DNA from: JBDHBD01 sp039586095
Lineage (GTDB): Bacteria > Gemmatimonadota > Gemmatimonadetes > Palauibacterales > Palauibacteraceae
Direction of reading: 5' to 3'
DNA: 64,000 bases
Assembly: GCA_039586095.1 (NCBI GenBank)
Contig: JBDHLB010000003.1
Location: forward strand, 62,001 to 126,000
The translations under genes were made by a program, and so were the position numbers. Below the pieces are notes generated by a model, which ran no database searches, had not been told where the DNA came from, and saw only the letters and a list, made by a program, of their open reading frames with translations. This document shows positions 44,475 through 53,520 of this stretch, piece by piece (positions within the stretch are counted from its first letter, which is position 1; every line of letters starts with the position of its first letter).

Positions 44475-47258
44475 ATGGAGACAGCAGTAGGCCAGAAGTT
44501 CGTATACGCGTTTGCGGAAGGCGACGGCAAGAACAAGCAGCTTCTGGGCGGCAAGGGCGCGAACCTGTGCGAGATGACCCAGATCGGGCTCAAGGTGCCA
44601 CCCGGCTTCGTCGTGACGACGGAGGCCTGCCTCGCCTATCTGGGTTCACCCGACAACGCGCTGCCCGACGGCCTGATGGAGCAGGTTCGGGAGGAGATGA
44701 GCGAGCTCGAGAGGCAGTCAGGCCGCCGTTTCGGGGATTCCGAGAACCCGCTGCTCGTCTCGGTGCGCTCGGGTTCGGCGATGTCGATGCCAGGGATGAT
44801 GGACACGATTCTCAACCTGGGCCTCAACTCCGACACGCTGGCCGGTCTGGTCGAACAGACGCAGGACGCACGCTTCGCCTACGACGCCTACCGGCGGTTC
44901 ATCCAGCTGTTCGGAAAGGTCGCGCTCGGGGTGCCCGACGAGCTGTTCGACGCCGAGTTCGAGATCGTGAAGCGCGAGGTCGGGGCAAAGCAGGACGTGG
45001 ACCTGGTCGCGGATGACCTGGAGCAGATCAGCCGTCGCTTCCTTCAGGTCGTCGAGAACTACACGGGCACGCCTCTGCCGATGGATCCGCACGACCAGCT
45101 CGAGATCGCCATCAAGGCCGTGTTCGACTCGTGGATGGGCAAGCGAGCCGTCGACTACCGACGCGAATTCAACATCACGCCGGACATGGCCAACGGAACG
45201 GCCGTCAACGTGCTCACGATGGTGTTCGGCAACATGGGGGACGACTGCTCGACCGGCGTGGCCTTTACCCGGAACCCGGGCACCGGCGAGAACGAGCTGT
45301 ACGGCGAATATCTGGTGAATGCCCAAGGCGAAGACGTGGTGGCCGGGATCCGCACCCCGAAGCCGATCCACGAAATGGCCGACGAGATGCCCGAGCTGTA
45401 CGAGGAGCTGGTCGACCTGCAGAAACGGCTCGAGGCACACTTCCACGAGGTCCAGGACTTCGAGTACACGATCGAGCGGGGCACCCTGTACTGCCTGCAG
45501 ACGCGTGACGGAAAGATGAACGCGTCGGCGCGCGTCACGACGTCCGTCGAGATGGAGCGAGAGGGGCTGCTGACCAAGGAAGAAGCCCTGCTGAGGGTGG
45601 AGGCCGAGCATCTCGAGCAGATCCTGTATCCGAGACTGGATCCTTCGTTCGACGGGCAGCCCCTGGCTACCGGCCTGGCGGCCTCGCCGGGGGCGGCGTT
45701 CGGCCAGGCGGTCTTCGACGCCGATCGTGCAGAGGCGCTGGGTCGAAAGGGCGTGAAGGTCATCCTGGTGCGTGAGGAGACCAAGCCCGAGGACATCCAC
45801 GGCTTCTTCGCCTCGCAGGGTATTCTGACCAGCAGGGGCGGAAAGACCTCGCACGCCGCCGTCGTAGCCCGGGGTATGGGCAAGCCATGCGTGGCCGGTG
45901 CCGAGGGTCTGGAGGTCGACACGCAGCTCCGACGAGCCTTCGCCGGAGACGCGGTCGTCAAGGAGGGAGACGTCATCACGCTGGATGGGACGACGGGGCA
46001 CATCTACCTCGGCGAGGTCCCGATGGTGGAAGCCGACTTCTCCGACGATCTGAAGCAGCTGCTGGAGTGGGCGGACGCGACGGCACGACTCGACGTGCTG
46101 GCGAACGCGGACACCCCCGACGACGCGACCCGCGCGATCCGGTACGGCGCCATGGGGATCGGGTTGTGTCGTACCGAGCGCATGTTCAACGCCTCCGACC
46201 GGCTGCCCATCGTGCTGGACATGATCGTCGCGGACACCCCGGAGGCACGTCAGGTAGCCCTCGATCGGCTGCTACCCATCCAGCGCGCCGACTTCAAGGC
46301 GATCTTCGAGGTCATGTCGCCCCGGCCGGTGATCATCCGGTTGCTCGACCCGCCGATCCACGAGTTCCTCCCGGCCGAGGATGTGTTGGTCGACGAGATC
46401 GCGAGCCTTCGGCAGCTGCGTTCGACGGCGCACGGAATGGACGTGCTGGCGAACACGATCCGGCTGCTGAGTCCGGCCGATCCGGAGTGGGCCACCGAAT
46501 TCCCGAACGCCGTGCAGGAGCTGGCCGATGCCCGGGTGCTCGACAAGCTGATCAGCCACAAGGAAGTCCTGCTCGCCCGGGCCCGCTCGCTGCACGAGAT
46601 CAATCCGATGCTCGGTCATCGCGGCGTGCGGCTCGGCCTGACGTATCCCGAGATCTATGCCATGCAGATCCGGGCCATTCTCGAGGCCACCGCTCTGTGC
46701 TTGAAGGAGGGCGTGGAGGTGCACCCGGAGATCATGGTGCCCCAGGTGGTGACGGCGCAGGAGTTGACCCGTGTGCGCTCGGACGTGGATGCCGTGCGCA
46801 AGGACGTGGAGTCCGCCCACGGTGTCACGCTCGATTTCAAGTTCGGCTCGATGATCGAGACCGTGCGGGCCTGTATGCGGGCGGAAGACCTGGCCAGCGT
46901 TGCCGAGTTCTTCTCGTTCGGGACGAACGACCTGACTCAGGCCACCTTCTCGTTCAGCCGTGAGGACGCCGAGAACAAGTTCCTGCCGATGTACAACGAA
47001 CGCGGGATCCTGCAGGACAATCCGTTCGAGGTACTGGATCGAAAGGGCGTGGCGAGACTGATGAAGCAGGCCGTCGAGTGGGGCCGGGACACGACGCCGG
47101 ATCTCGAGGTGGGTATCTGCGGGGAGCACGGCGGACACCCGCTCTCGATCCAGTTCTGCCACGGCCTGGGGCTCGACTACGTCTCCTGTTCGCCGCCGCG
47201 GATCCCGATCGCCCGTCTGGCTGCGGCCCACGCGTCGATCAAGAACGTGCAGTTCTGA
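44475..47258 (+). CDS. ppdK: Pyruvate, phosphate dikinase
   Basis: ATG 44475 follows GAGAGGAA. The 927-residue product has full family length and domain order: an ATP-grasp domain (about 1-340, with SGSAMSMPGMMDTILNLG), the swivelling phosphohistidine domain with GGKTSHAAVVARGMGKPC (catalytic His near 460), and the PEP/pyruvate TIM barrel with GIGLCRTERMF, FGTNDLTQ and the C-terminal CGEHGGHP. It interconverts pyruvate + ATP + phosphate and PEP + AMP + PPi, for gluconeogenesis or PPi-linked glycolysis. It is monocistronic as far as can be seen. Confidence 0.97.
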   Translation: METAVGQKFVYAFAEGDGKNKQLLGGKGANLCEMTQIGLKVPPGFVVTTEACLAYLGSPDNALPDGLMEQVREEMSELERQSGRRFGDSENPLLVSVRSGSAMSMPGMMDTILNLGLNSDTLAGLVEQTQDARFAYDAYRRFIQLFGKVALGVPDELFDAEFEIVKREVGAKQDVDLVADDLEQISRRFLQVVENYTGTPLPMDPHDQLEIAIKAVFDSWMGKRAVDYRREFNITPDMANGTAVNVLTMVFGNMGDDCSTGVAFTRNPGTGENELYGEYLVNAQGEDVVAGIRTPKPIHEMADEMPELYEELVDLQKRLEAHFHEVQDFEYTIERGTLYCLQTRDGKMNASARVTTSVEMEREGLLTKEEALLRVEAEHLEQILYPRLDPSFDGQPLATGLAASPGAAFGQAVFDADRAEALGRKGVKVILVREETKPEDIHGFFASQGILTSRGGKTSHAAVVARGMGKPCVAGAEGLEVDTQLRRAFAGDAVVKEGDVITLDGTTGHIYLGEVPMVEADFSDDLKQLLEWADATARLDVLANADTPDDATRAIRYGAMGIGLCRTERMFNASDRLPIVLDMIVADTPEARQVALDRLLPIQRADFKAIFEVMSPRPVIIRLLDPPIHEFLPAEDVLVDEIASLRQLRSTAHGMDVLANTIRLLSPADPEWATEFPNAVQELADARVLDKLISHKEVLLARARSLHEINPMLGHRGVRLGLTYPEIYAMQIRAILEATALCLKEGVEVHPEIMVPQVVTAQELTRVRSDVDAVRKDVESAHGVTLDFKFGSMIETVRACMRAEDLASVAEFFSFGTNDLTQATFSFSREDAENKFLPMYNERGILQDNPFEVLDRKGVARLMKQAVEWGRDTTPDLEVGICGEHGGHPLSIQFCHGLGLDYVSCSPPRIPIARLAAAHASIKNVQF

Positions 47259-47350
47259 GCGCGCGACCCCGGCGTACCCTGAGAATACTGACGCACGGCT
47301 TGCCTTTTCGTCTCGACACACCGATATTTTAGGCCGTCTTAAATATTGGA

Positions 47351-47369
47351 TTAGGTAGCTATTACCTGT
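47351..47369. promoter_or_regulatory. DtxR/IdeR-type operator
   Basis: TTAGGT (47351-47356) and ACCTGT (47364-47369) flank 7 nt. This is the spacing and half-site of the DtxR/IdeR consensus (TTAGGT, 7 nt, ACCTAA), with a 5-bp perfect core AGGTA/TACCT. It lies 20 nt before the start of a DtxR-family gene, within an AT-rich patch (about 47320-47370) that also offers a promoter (TTGCCT, 17 nt, GATATT upstream). Metal-dependent repression of the downstream metal-transport operon is the natural reading. Confidence 0.6.
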
Positions 47370-47389
47370 GGGTGCGTCGAGGCAAGCCC

Positions 47390-47973
47390 ATGAGTACTCA
47401 GAGCGGGAGCGGACTCAGCCGGTCGGGCGAGGATTACCTGAAGGCGATCTACGCGCTTCAGACGTCGTGCGGCGGCCCCGCCCAGACCAGCGCCATCGCG
47501 AACGCCCTCGAGGTGGCGCCTCCGTCGGTGAGCGGCATGGTCAAGCGCCTCTCCGACGCGGGCCTGCTCGAACACATCCCCTACCGTGGTGTGCGGCTCA
47601 CGGTTGAGGGGCGACGGGCGGCGCTGCGCATGATGCGCCGGCATCGGATCCTGGAGACCTACCTGACCACCAAGCTCGGGTACGACTGGGACTCGGTGCA
47701 CGCCGAAGCCGAGCGTCTCGAGCACTGCCCGAAGGCAGCACCGCGGAGCTTCGGATGGTGAGCGACAAGGACGCCGAGCGCCTGCGGTACATCGGCTCCC
47801 TGGGGCTTCGGCCCGGGACGGAGTTCGAGATCGCGGCGCGCCAGCCCTTCAACGGACCGGTCACGATTCGTCTGAAGCGGGAGCCGGGTGACGGCGAACA
47901 CGAGCAGGCGATCGGGCACGAGCAAGTGATCGGACACGAGCTCGCACGATCGCTTCTGTGCGTGGAGGACTGA
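47390..47973 (+). pseudogene. DtxR/MntR-family regulator with internal deletion and frameshift
   Basis: ATG 47390 has GAGG upstream. The first frame (47390-47761) encodes a winged helix (GEDYLKAIYALQ to LTVEGRRAALRM) and the start of the metal/dimer domain, RRHRILETYL and HAEAERLEH, an MntR-like ligand set. It then leaves the family at residue ~108 and stops. The second frame (through 47973) continues with LPEGSTAELRMVSDKDAE and LGLRPGTEFEI, the C-terminal SH3/FeoA-like domain. About 40-45 residues including the DPHGxPIP linker are missing at the junction near 47722. A GTGA overlap at 47758-47761 could let the two pieces be made separately, so a split functional pair cannot be excluded. Confidence 0.7.
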
Positions 47974-47974
47974 C

Positions 47975-49090
47975 GTGGTTCACCCCGGAATAGCCCTGTT
48001 GATCTTCGCGGTCGTGGTGACCCTGCTCGTCGTGCTGTTCTGGCCGACCCGCGGCCTGGTGCCGCGGCTCGCTCGCTACCGTCGCGTCACCGACCGTGTG
48101 CTTGCCGAGGACACGCTCAAGCACCTGTACAACTGCGAGTATGCGGGGACTCCGGCCACGGAGGAGAGCCTGGCGGGCGCCCTCGAGACATCCAGGCACG
48201 AGGCCGTCGGGCTGCTGAATCGTCTCCAGGAGCTCGAGTTCGTGCAGGTGGAAGGTGAGCGCGCGACACTCACCGACGAGGGTCGGCGCTATGCCCTGCG
48301 CGTGCTTCGCAGCCATCGCTTGTGGGAGACCTACCTTGCCGAGCGAACGGGCGTGGCGCCCAGCGAGTGGCACGCCCAGGCCGATCGCAAGGAGCACGTG
48401 CTGACGGGCGAGGAGGCGGAAGGCCTGGCTTCCCGTCTGGGCTACCCCCTCTACGACCCTCACGGGGATCCGATCCCCACAGCCGCCGGGCGTGTCCCGC
48501 CCGCCCGAGGCATGCAGCTGACCGCCATCGAGCCCGGTCAGGCGGCTCGGATCATCCATCTGGAAGACGAGCCCGCCCAGCTGTTCGAAGCCATCGTCGG
48601 CGCGGGTCTGGGGCCGCTCATGTCCATCCGCCTGCTCGAGGCGACGCCGTCGGCCGTGCGCGTCGAGGCGCAGGGGGTGGAGCACGTTCTCGACCCGGCC
48701 GTGGCCAGTCGTATTACCGTCGAACCGGTGGATGAGGAGACGGCGGAAGGCCCCACCGAGACACTGGCCGATCTGGACGAAGGCGAGCGCGGCTGGGTGG
48801 TCGGAATCTCCCGTCTGTGCCAGGGGCCGGCCCGCCGTCGCCTGCTGGATCTGGGTGTGGTGCCGGGCACGCTCGTGCGAGCGGAGCTGATGAGCACGGG
48901 CGGCGACCCGGTGGCCTACCGGATTCGCGGCGCCCTGATCGCGTTGCGCGACGACCAGGCATCGCTGGTCCGCATCGAGCGTGTGCCTGCCGACGAGCAG
49001 GCCGCCGCTTCGGATCGGCATGCGGCGGACGCGGTGGGGATCGGATCGAGCGAGAGCGATCGCCTCCCACTCGAAGGCAGGGATGGCTAG
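47975..49090 (+). CDS. Membrane-anchored DtxR-like regulator fused to two FeoA-type SH3 domains
   Basis: GTG 47975 follows GGAGG. The 371-residue product has an N-terminal membrane helix (about 5-23). A DtxR-like winged helix (about 40-105) and metal/dimer domain follow, with RSHRLWETYLAE, the His/Glu-bearing HAQADRKEHVL and the DPHGDPIPT linker. Two SH3-like domains come next: one about 185-250, and a second about 262-335 that closely resembles FeoA (ADLDEGERGWVVGI, LLDLGVVPGT). The tail is disordered. It directly precedes feoB. A membrane-tethered metal sensor that touches both DNA and the transporter is possible; alternatively the helix-turn-helix no longer binds DNA. Confidence 0.8.
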   Translation: MVHPGIALLIFAVVVTLLVVLFWPTRGLVPRLARYRRVTDRVLAEDTLKHLYNCEYAGTPATEESLAGALETSRHEAVGLLNRLQELEFVQVEGERATLTDEGRRYALRVLRSHRLWETYLAERTGVAPSEWHAQADRKEHVLTGEEAEGLASRLGYPLYDPHGDPIPTAAGRVPPARGMQLTAIEPGQAARIIHLEDEPAQLFEAIVGAGLGPLMSIRLLEATPSAVRVEAQGVEHVLDPAVASRITVEPVDEETAEGPTETLADLDEGERGWVVGISRLCQGPARRRLLDLGVVPGTLVRAELMSTGGDPVAYRIRGALIALRDDQASLVRIERVPADEQAAASDRHAADAVGIGSSESDRLPLEGRDG

Positions 49091-49091
49091 C

Positions 49092-51348
49092 ATGGCGCGC
49101 ACGGCGGCTCCCTGCCACGGCTGCGCAGCGAACCGCGAGGAAGCGCTGGTCCAGCTCGGCATCAGCCCCGACCGTTTCGACTACCTGGTCGCTCTCGCTG
49201 GAAACCCGAACACGGGCAAGAGCACCGTGTTCAATGCGCTCACGGGCCTGCGACAGCACACCGGGAATTGGCCGGGGAAGACGGTGGCGCGCGCCGAGGG
49301 CACCTACGGGGAGGACGAAGACCGCTTCAAGGTGGTCGATCTGCCCGGGACGTACTCTCTCCAGGCCGGGAGCCCCGACGAGGAGGTCGCTCGCGATTTT
49401 GTGCTGTTCGGGCGGCCGGACGTCACCGTCGTGGTGGTCGATGCGACCCGCCTCGAGCGGAACCTGAACCTCGTGCTGCAGATCCTCGAGATCACGGATC
49501 GGGTGGTCGTGTGTCTGAACCTGATGGACGAGGCCCGCCGGCACGGCATCGCCGTCGACGAACGCAAGCTGGAGAAGGAGCTCGGCGTGCCGGTCATCCC
49601 GAGCGTGGCCCGGAGCGGCACGGGCATTCCGGAGCTGCGAGATGCGATCCGAAGGGTAGCTACGGGCGAGATCACCCCCGAGCCGTTTCGCATTGCAGAG
49701 TATCCGTCAGAGGTCGAACGAGCGCTCACCGAGCTGGTGCCCCTCGTACAGGACGCGTATCCGGAGCTGCCGAACGCCCGCTGGGTGAGCCTGCGCCTCC
49801 TGAACGCGGATCAACGGGTGGCCGACGCGGTGCGATCGGGTGAGATCGGCCTGCTGGACTCCGACGATGCCGCGCTTGCCGTCGCCTGGTCGTCCGGTCG
49901 AGGCGGCGCGAGCCGGGCTTCGACGGCCGGCCCCCTGGCGGGCCCGGCCACCGGTCACGTCTCGAGGGAGCGCCACGCCCTCGACACAGGCGGGCCCGAG
50001 CTCCAGGGAAGCCAGGGAAGCGGGGGTGTCGCGGTCGCGGAGCCGTTTCCGGCGGTCGACTCGCTGGAGGCCGTCGGGCGGGTCGTGCTCGACCGGGCCG
50101 CCGCGCTCCGCTGGAAACTGAGCCCCGACTTTCATGACGCGCTGATGGGGCGGTTCTACGAGGCAGCGCACGCGATCGCCGATCGTTCCAGTGCGGTCGG
50201 TCTGAGGAAGGCGAAGTTCGACCTGGATCGGACCCTGGACCGCCTGCTCACGAACCGCTGGCTCGGCTATCCGGTCATGCTGTTCATGCTGGCGGCCGTG
50301 TTCTGGATCACGATATCGGGTGCCAACGTCCCGTCGGGCCTTCTCGCGACGCTGCTCATCGACAACGTGCATCCGATGCTGCTCTCGTTCGGCGCCGGCC
50401 TGGGACTTCCCGGCTGGCTGAGCGGCCTCCTGTTCGACGGCGTGTACCTGGCGACAGCGTGGGTCGTGGCGGTGATGCTGCCGCCGATGGCCATCTTCTT
50501 CCCGCTCTTCACGCTGCTGGAGGACTTCGGCTACCTGCCGCGCGTCGCCTTCAACCTGGACAGCCTGTTCCGGCGGGCCGGCGCCCACGGAAAGCAGGCG
50601 CTCACCATGTGCATGGGCTTCGGCTGCAACGCTGCGGGCGTGGTGTCGACTCGGGTGATCGACAGCCCTCGCGAGCGGCTGATCGCGATCATCACGAACA
50701 ACTTCTCGCTATGCAACGGGCGCTGGCCGACCCAGATCCTGCTGGCCACGATCTTCGTGGGGGCTCTGGTGCCGGCCCATCTGGCCGGTCTCGTGTCGGC
50801 GACGGCCGTGGTCGGCGTGGCGCTGCTGGGCGTCTTCGCGATGTTCGTCGCCTCGTGGCTCCTTTCCCGTACGATGTTGCGGGGCGAGGCAACCACCTTC
50901 AGCCTCGAGCTGCCCCCGTACCGGCCGCCACGGCTTCTTCAGACGTTGTACACGTCGATCATCGACCGGACGCTGATCGTTCTGTGGCGCGCGGTCGTCT
51001 TCGCGGCGCCCGCGGGTGCCGTGATCTGGCTTGTCTCCAACATCTCTGTCGGTAATGCGAGTCTGGCGGAGCACTTCATCTCGTGGGCGAATCCGTTCGG
51101 GATCCTGCTCGGGCTGAACGGCGTGATCCTGCTGGCCTACGTGGTCTCGGACTGCAGGCTGGACGGCGCTCACAGGCATCAACGTCATGTTGTTCAGCTT
51201 GCTCCACAATCCGTGCTCCACGACCCTGTACACGATCTACCGGGAGACGGGAAGCGCGAAGTGGACCGTCGTATCGGCCCTCCTCCCGCTGGTCATGGGC
51301 TTCACGCTGTGCTTCGTGGTGGCGCAGGTATGGCGCTGGGTGGTCTAA
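49092..51348 (+). pseudogene. feoB: Ferrous iron transporter FeoB, interrupted by internal deletion/frameshift
   Basis: The N-terminal G domain is intact: G1 GNPNTGKST (from residue 37), G3 DLPGTYSL, G4 NLMD. The membrane core is present with MCMGFGCNAAGVVSTR and TNNFSLCNGRWPTQ. A CHGC motif opens the protein, and a Gly/Ala/Ser-rich insertion of ~60 residues sits near 270-335. At about 51147-51157 the frame leaves the family right after GVILLAYVV. The expected PANEI segment is absent, and homology resumes in another frame as GWTALTGINVMLFSLLHNPC to the TAA at 51346. Roughly 40-45 residues are missing. Without correction the frame runs on to 51965 as unrelated sequence. ATG 49083 is an alternative start. 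Assembly error is possible. Confidence 0.8.
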
Positions 51349-51722
51349 GAGCGCCTCGAAGACAGCTCTTTGATTCGCATCAACTGCCCGGCGATCTCAT
51401 CCACTGCTTTGTCGAGCGAGACCCCCAGCGCGGGGTCTACAGGACCGACGGCCGCCAGAGAGGAAGAGCGGCAGTCGAGCACTCGCGTCCACCACACCGC
51501 CGACCAGAACTGCAGCTGATCGAGCGCGTCACGTTCCCTCACGGCCAGCGCGAGATCGAACCGCTGCGCGATGCCCTCGATCAGCTCGGCCAAGCGTCCC
51601 AGCTCCGCCCGAATGTCCTCTGCGGCCGGCTCGGCCTCCACCTGCCGCTCCAGTTCCTGCGCTTCCTCGAGCAAGCGACCGAACCGTACGGACAATCGCC
51701 GGCTTTGGCTTTCTCTCAGCAT
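51345..51722 (-). CDS. Hypothetical helical protein
   Basis: ATG 51722 follows GAGGCAGGG. The 125-residue product is almost entirely helical, with coiled-coil-like heptads in the first two-thirds (RLLEEAQELERQVEAEPA, LGRLAELIEGIAQ) and a second helical part with FWSAVWWTRVLDC. No signal peptide or family is seen. It converges on and slightly overlaps the end of the feoB region. Confidence 0.5.
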   Translation of the reverse strand: MLRESQSRRLSVRFGRLLEEAQELERQVEAEPAAEDIRAELGRLAELIEGIAQRFDLALAVRERDALDQLQFWSAVWWTRVLDCRSSSLAAVGPVDPALGVSLDKAVDEIAGQLMRIKELSSRRS

Positions 51723-51772
51723 CCCTGCCTCGGGTCCATCCCTGCCTCGGATCGTTTTCGGGTTCGGCGAGA

Positions 51773-52195
51773 CTACTCGCCCACGAGTGCGACGGCCACG
51801 CGGCGTTTGCGGGGCCGCGTGTCGAAATCCAGCAGGACGACCTGCTGCCACGTGCCCAGTGGGACTTGCCCGTCGACGATCGGCAGCGCGAGCGAGGGGC
51901 CGATCAAACAGGCCCGAACGTGGCTGTGTCCGTTGTCATCGTGCCAGGTCTCCTCGTGCTCGTAACGACCATCCCGCGGAGCAATCCCTTCGAGGGCAGC
52001 CGAGATGTCGTGATGTACGAGCCCCGGTTCGTACTCGAGCGTAGAGAGCGCACCCGTCGAGCCGACGACCATCGCCGTGAGCTGCCCGCACTGAATTCCG
52101 CTCTGGCGTACGACCGTCTGCAATTCGGCCGTCAGATCCAGGATGTGGTCGTCACCCTGCGTGTCGCGCGTAAGCATATGGCTATGAGTGATCAT
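51773..52195 (-). CDS. YjbQ family protein (UPF0047)
   Basis: The 140-residue product matches YjbQ in size and sequence: QSGIQCGQLTAMVVGSTGAL, TLEYEPGLVHHDI, HEETWHDDNGHSHVRACLIG and GTWQQVVLLDFD. The conserved His/Glu cluster forms a metal-binding pocket. Members have been linked to secondary thiamine-phosphate synthase activity, but the physiological role is unsettled. Stand-alone gene. Confidence 0.93.
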   Translation of the reverse strand: MITHSHMLTRDTQGDDHILDLTAELQTVVRQSGIQCGQLTAMVVGSTGALSTLEYEPGLVHHDISAALEGIAPRDGRYEHEETWHDDNGHSHVRACLIGPSLALPIVDGQVPLGTWQQVVLLDFDTRPRKRRVAVALVGE

Positions 52196-52299
52196 GGTTC
52201 TGCCCGCACCTCGCTTTCAGCCAGTCGGAGCGACCCGATCCCGCACATGCCCGGAACATGCGTCCATCCGCCCGGTAAAGCCGGATGAAGGAGACGAGC

Positions 52300-52539
52300 A
52301 TGCCATACTACGACTATTACTGTGCAGCCAACGACCGGACGGTGGAAGTCCGGCACTCCATGTCGGAGACGTTGCGGACGTGGGGCGAGTTGTGCGAGCG
52401 CGCCGGGCTGTCGACGGACGAGACACCTGCCGACGCAGCGATCGAGCGCAAGGTAACGGCCGGCGTCCCGCTGACCGGCCGCTCGGCCGGGTCTCCGCCT
52501 GAGGCTTGCGGTCCATCCTGTGCCTGCGCCTGGGACTGA
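52300..52539 (+). CDS. FmdB-like small protein with degenerate zinc ribbon
   Basis: ATG 52300 follows AAGGAG; an ATG 15 nt upstream is less well placed. The 79-residue product begins PYYDYYCAANDRTVEVRHSM, which matches the start of FmdB-family zinc ribbon proteins (PxYDYxC). The second Cys of the first pair is missing, and other Cys occur only at the C-terminus (CGPSCACAWD). It is one of the family's zinc-poor variants or a diverged member. Confidence 0.65.
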   Translation: MPYYDYYCAANDRTVEVRHSMSETLRTWGELCERAGLSTDETPADAAIERKVTAGVPLTGRSAGSPPEACGPSCACAWD

Positions 52540-52622
52540 CGCCACTCGACATTCATCGCGGTGCCCCTGAGATTCTTCATTCCTGAGCTGTCCAAACCAC
52601 TTTACCACAGGAGTGAAGACTC

Positions 52623-53456
52623 ATGCAGTTCGATGCCGAATCCCTTGCGGCGCTTGCGAGTACGTTGGTCACCACATGGGGCCTGCGGGTGGTGGGCGCG
52701 ATCGCGGTGCTCATCATCGGCCGCATGGCGGCCCGCTGGTTGCGCGGCCTGACGAAGCGCGCCCTCGAGCGCGGCAAGACCGAGCCCACGTTGATTCCCT
52801 TCCTGTCCGGATTCGTCTACTCGTTGGCCATCGCCTTCGTGGTGATCGCCGTGCTCGGCTTGTTCGGAATCCCCACGGCCTCCTTCGTGGCCGTTCTCGG
52901 TGCCGCGGGTCTGGCCATCGGTCTCGCCATGCAGGGGACCTTCTCCAACTTCGCGGCGGGAGTCATGCTGCTCGTCTTCCGACCGTTCAAGATGGGGGAT
53001 GTGGTGGAGGTCGCCGGATCGCTCGGCAAGGTGCAGGAGATCGGGATCTTCACCACGACCATGAACACGCCCGACAACATTCAGGTCATCGTGCCGAACG
53101 CGCAGATCTTCGGACAGGTGATCAAGAACGTGACGGGCAACGACACCCGTCGCGTCGACCTGATCATGGGCGTCTCGTACGAGGACGATCTGTCGGTCGC
53201 CAAGCAGACGATCGAGCGCGTGGTCGCGGCGCATCCAATGGTGCTGGAGGACCCGGCTCCTGTGGTGGCCGTCGCTGAGCTGGCCGACTCGTCGGTCAAC
53301 TTCGTCGTGCGACCCTGGTGCAAGACCGACGATTACTTCACCGTTCGCTGGGAGGTGACGCGGCAGCTCAAGGAAGAGCTGGAAGCCGCCGGCTGCTCGA
53401 TTCCGTTCCCGCAACGGGACGTGCACCTCTTCCCGGCCGAGCAGAGCGCGGCATGA
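52623..53456 (+). CDS. Small-conductance mechanosensitive channel (MscS family)
   Basis: ATG 52623 is preceded by CAGGAG. The 277-residue product has the MscS core: three membrane helices (about 20-40, 60-80, 88-115), the pore helix GAAGLAIGLAMQGTFSNFAAG with its Gly/Ala packing, the beta domain starting RPFKMGDVVEVAG, and the C-terminal alpha-beta domain ending PFPQRDVHL. It opens under membrane tension to protect from osmotic downshock. A second, longer MscS gene lies at 58276. Confidence 0.95.
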   Translation: MQFDAESLAALASTLVTTWGLRVVGAIAVLIIGRMAARWLRGLTKRALERGKTEPTLIPFLSGFVYSLAIAFVVIAVLGLFGIPTASFVAVLGAAGLAIGLAMQGTFSNFAAGVMLLVFRPFKMGDVVEVAGSLGKVQEIGIFTTTMNTPDNIQVIVPNAQIFGQVIKNVTGNDTRRVDLIMGVSYEDDLSVAKQTIERVVAAHPMVLEDPAPVVAVAELADSSVNFVVRPWCKTDDYFTVRWEVTRQLKEELEAAGCSIPFPQRDVHLFPAEQSAA

Positions 53457-53520
53457 CGCGTCGCGAATTGCGGGGTGGCTCGCATCCGCGTGTGAAGCCC
53501 GGAGCACCCACGATGAAGCC

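Noticed and set aside
51148..51965. Frame-1 continuation of feoB to 51965 as a long protein tail
   Set aside because: The tail has no FeoB similarity and runs antisense through two other genes; the true C-terminus is seen in another frame ending at 51346-51348.
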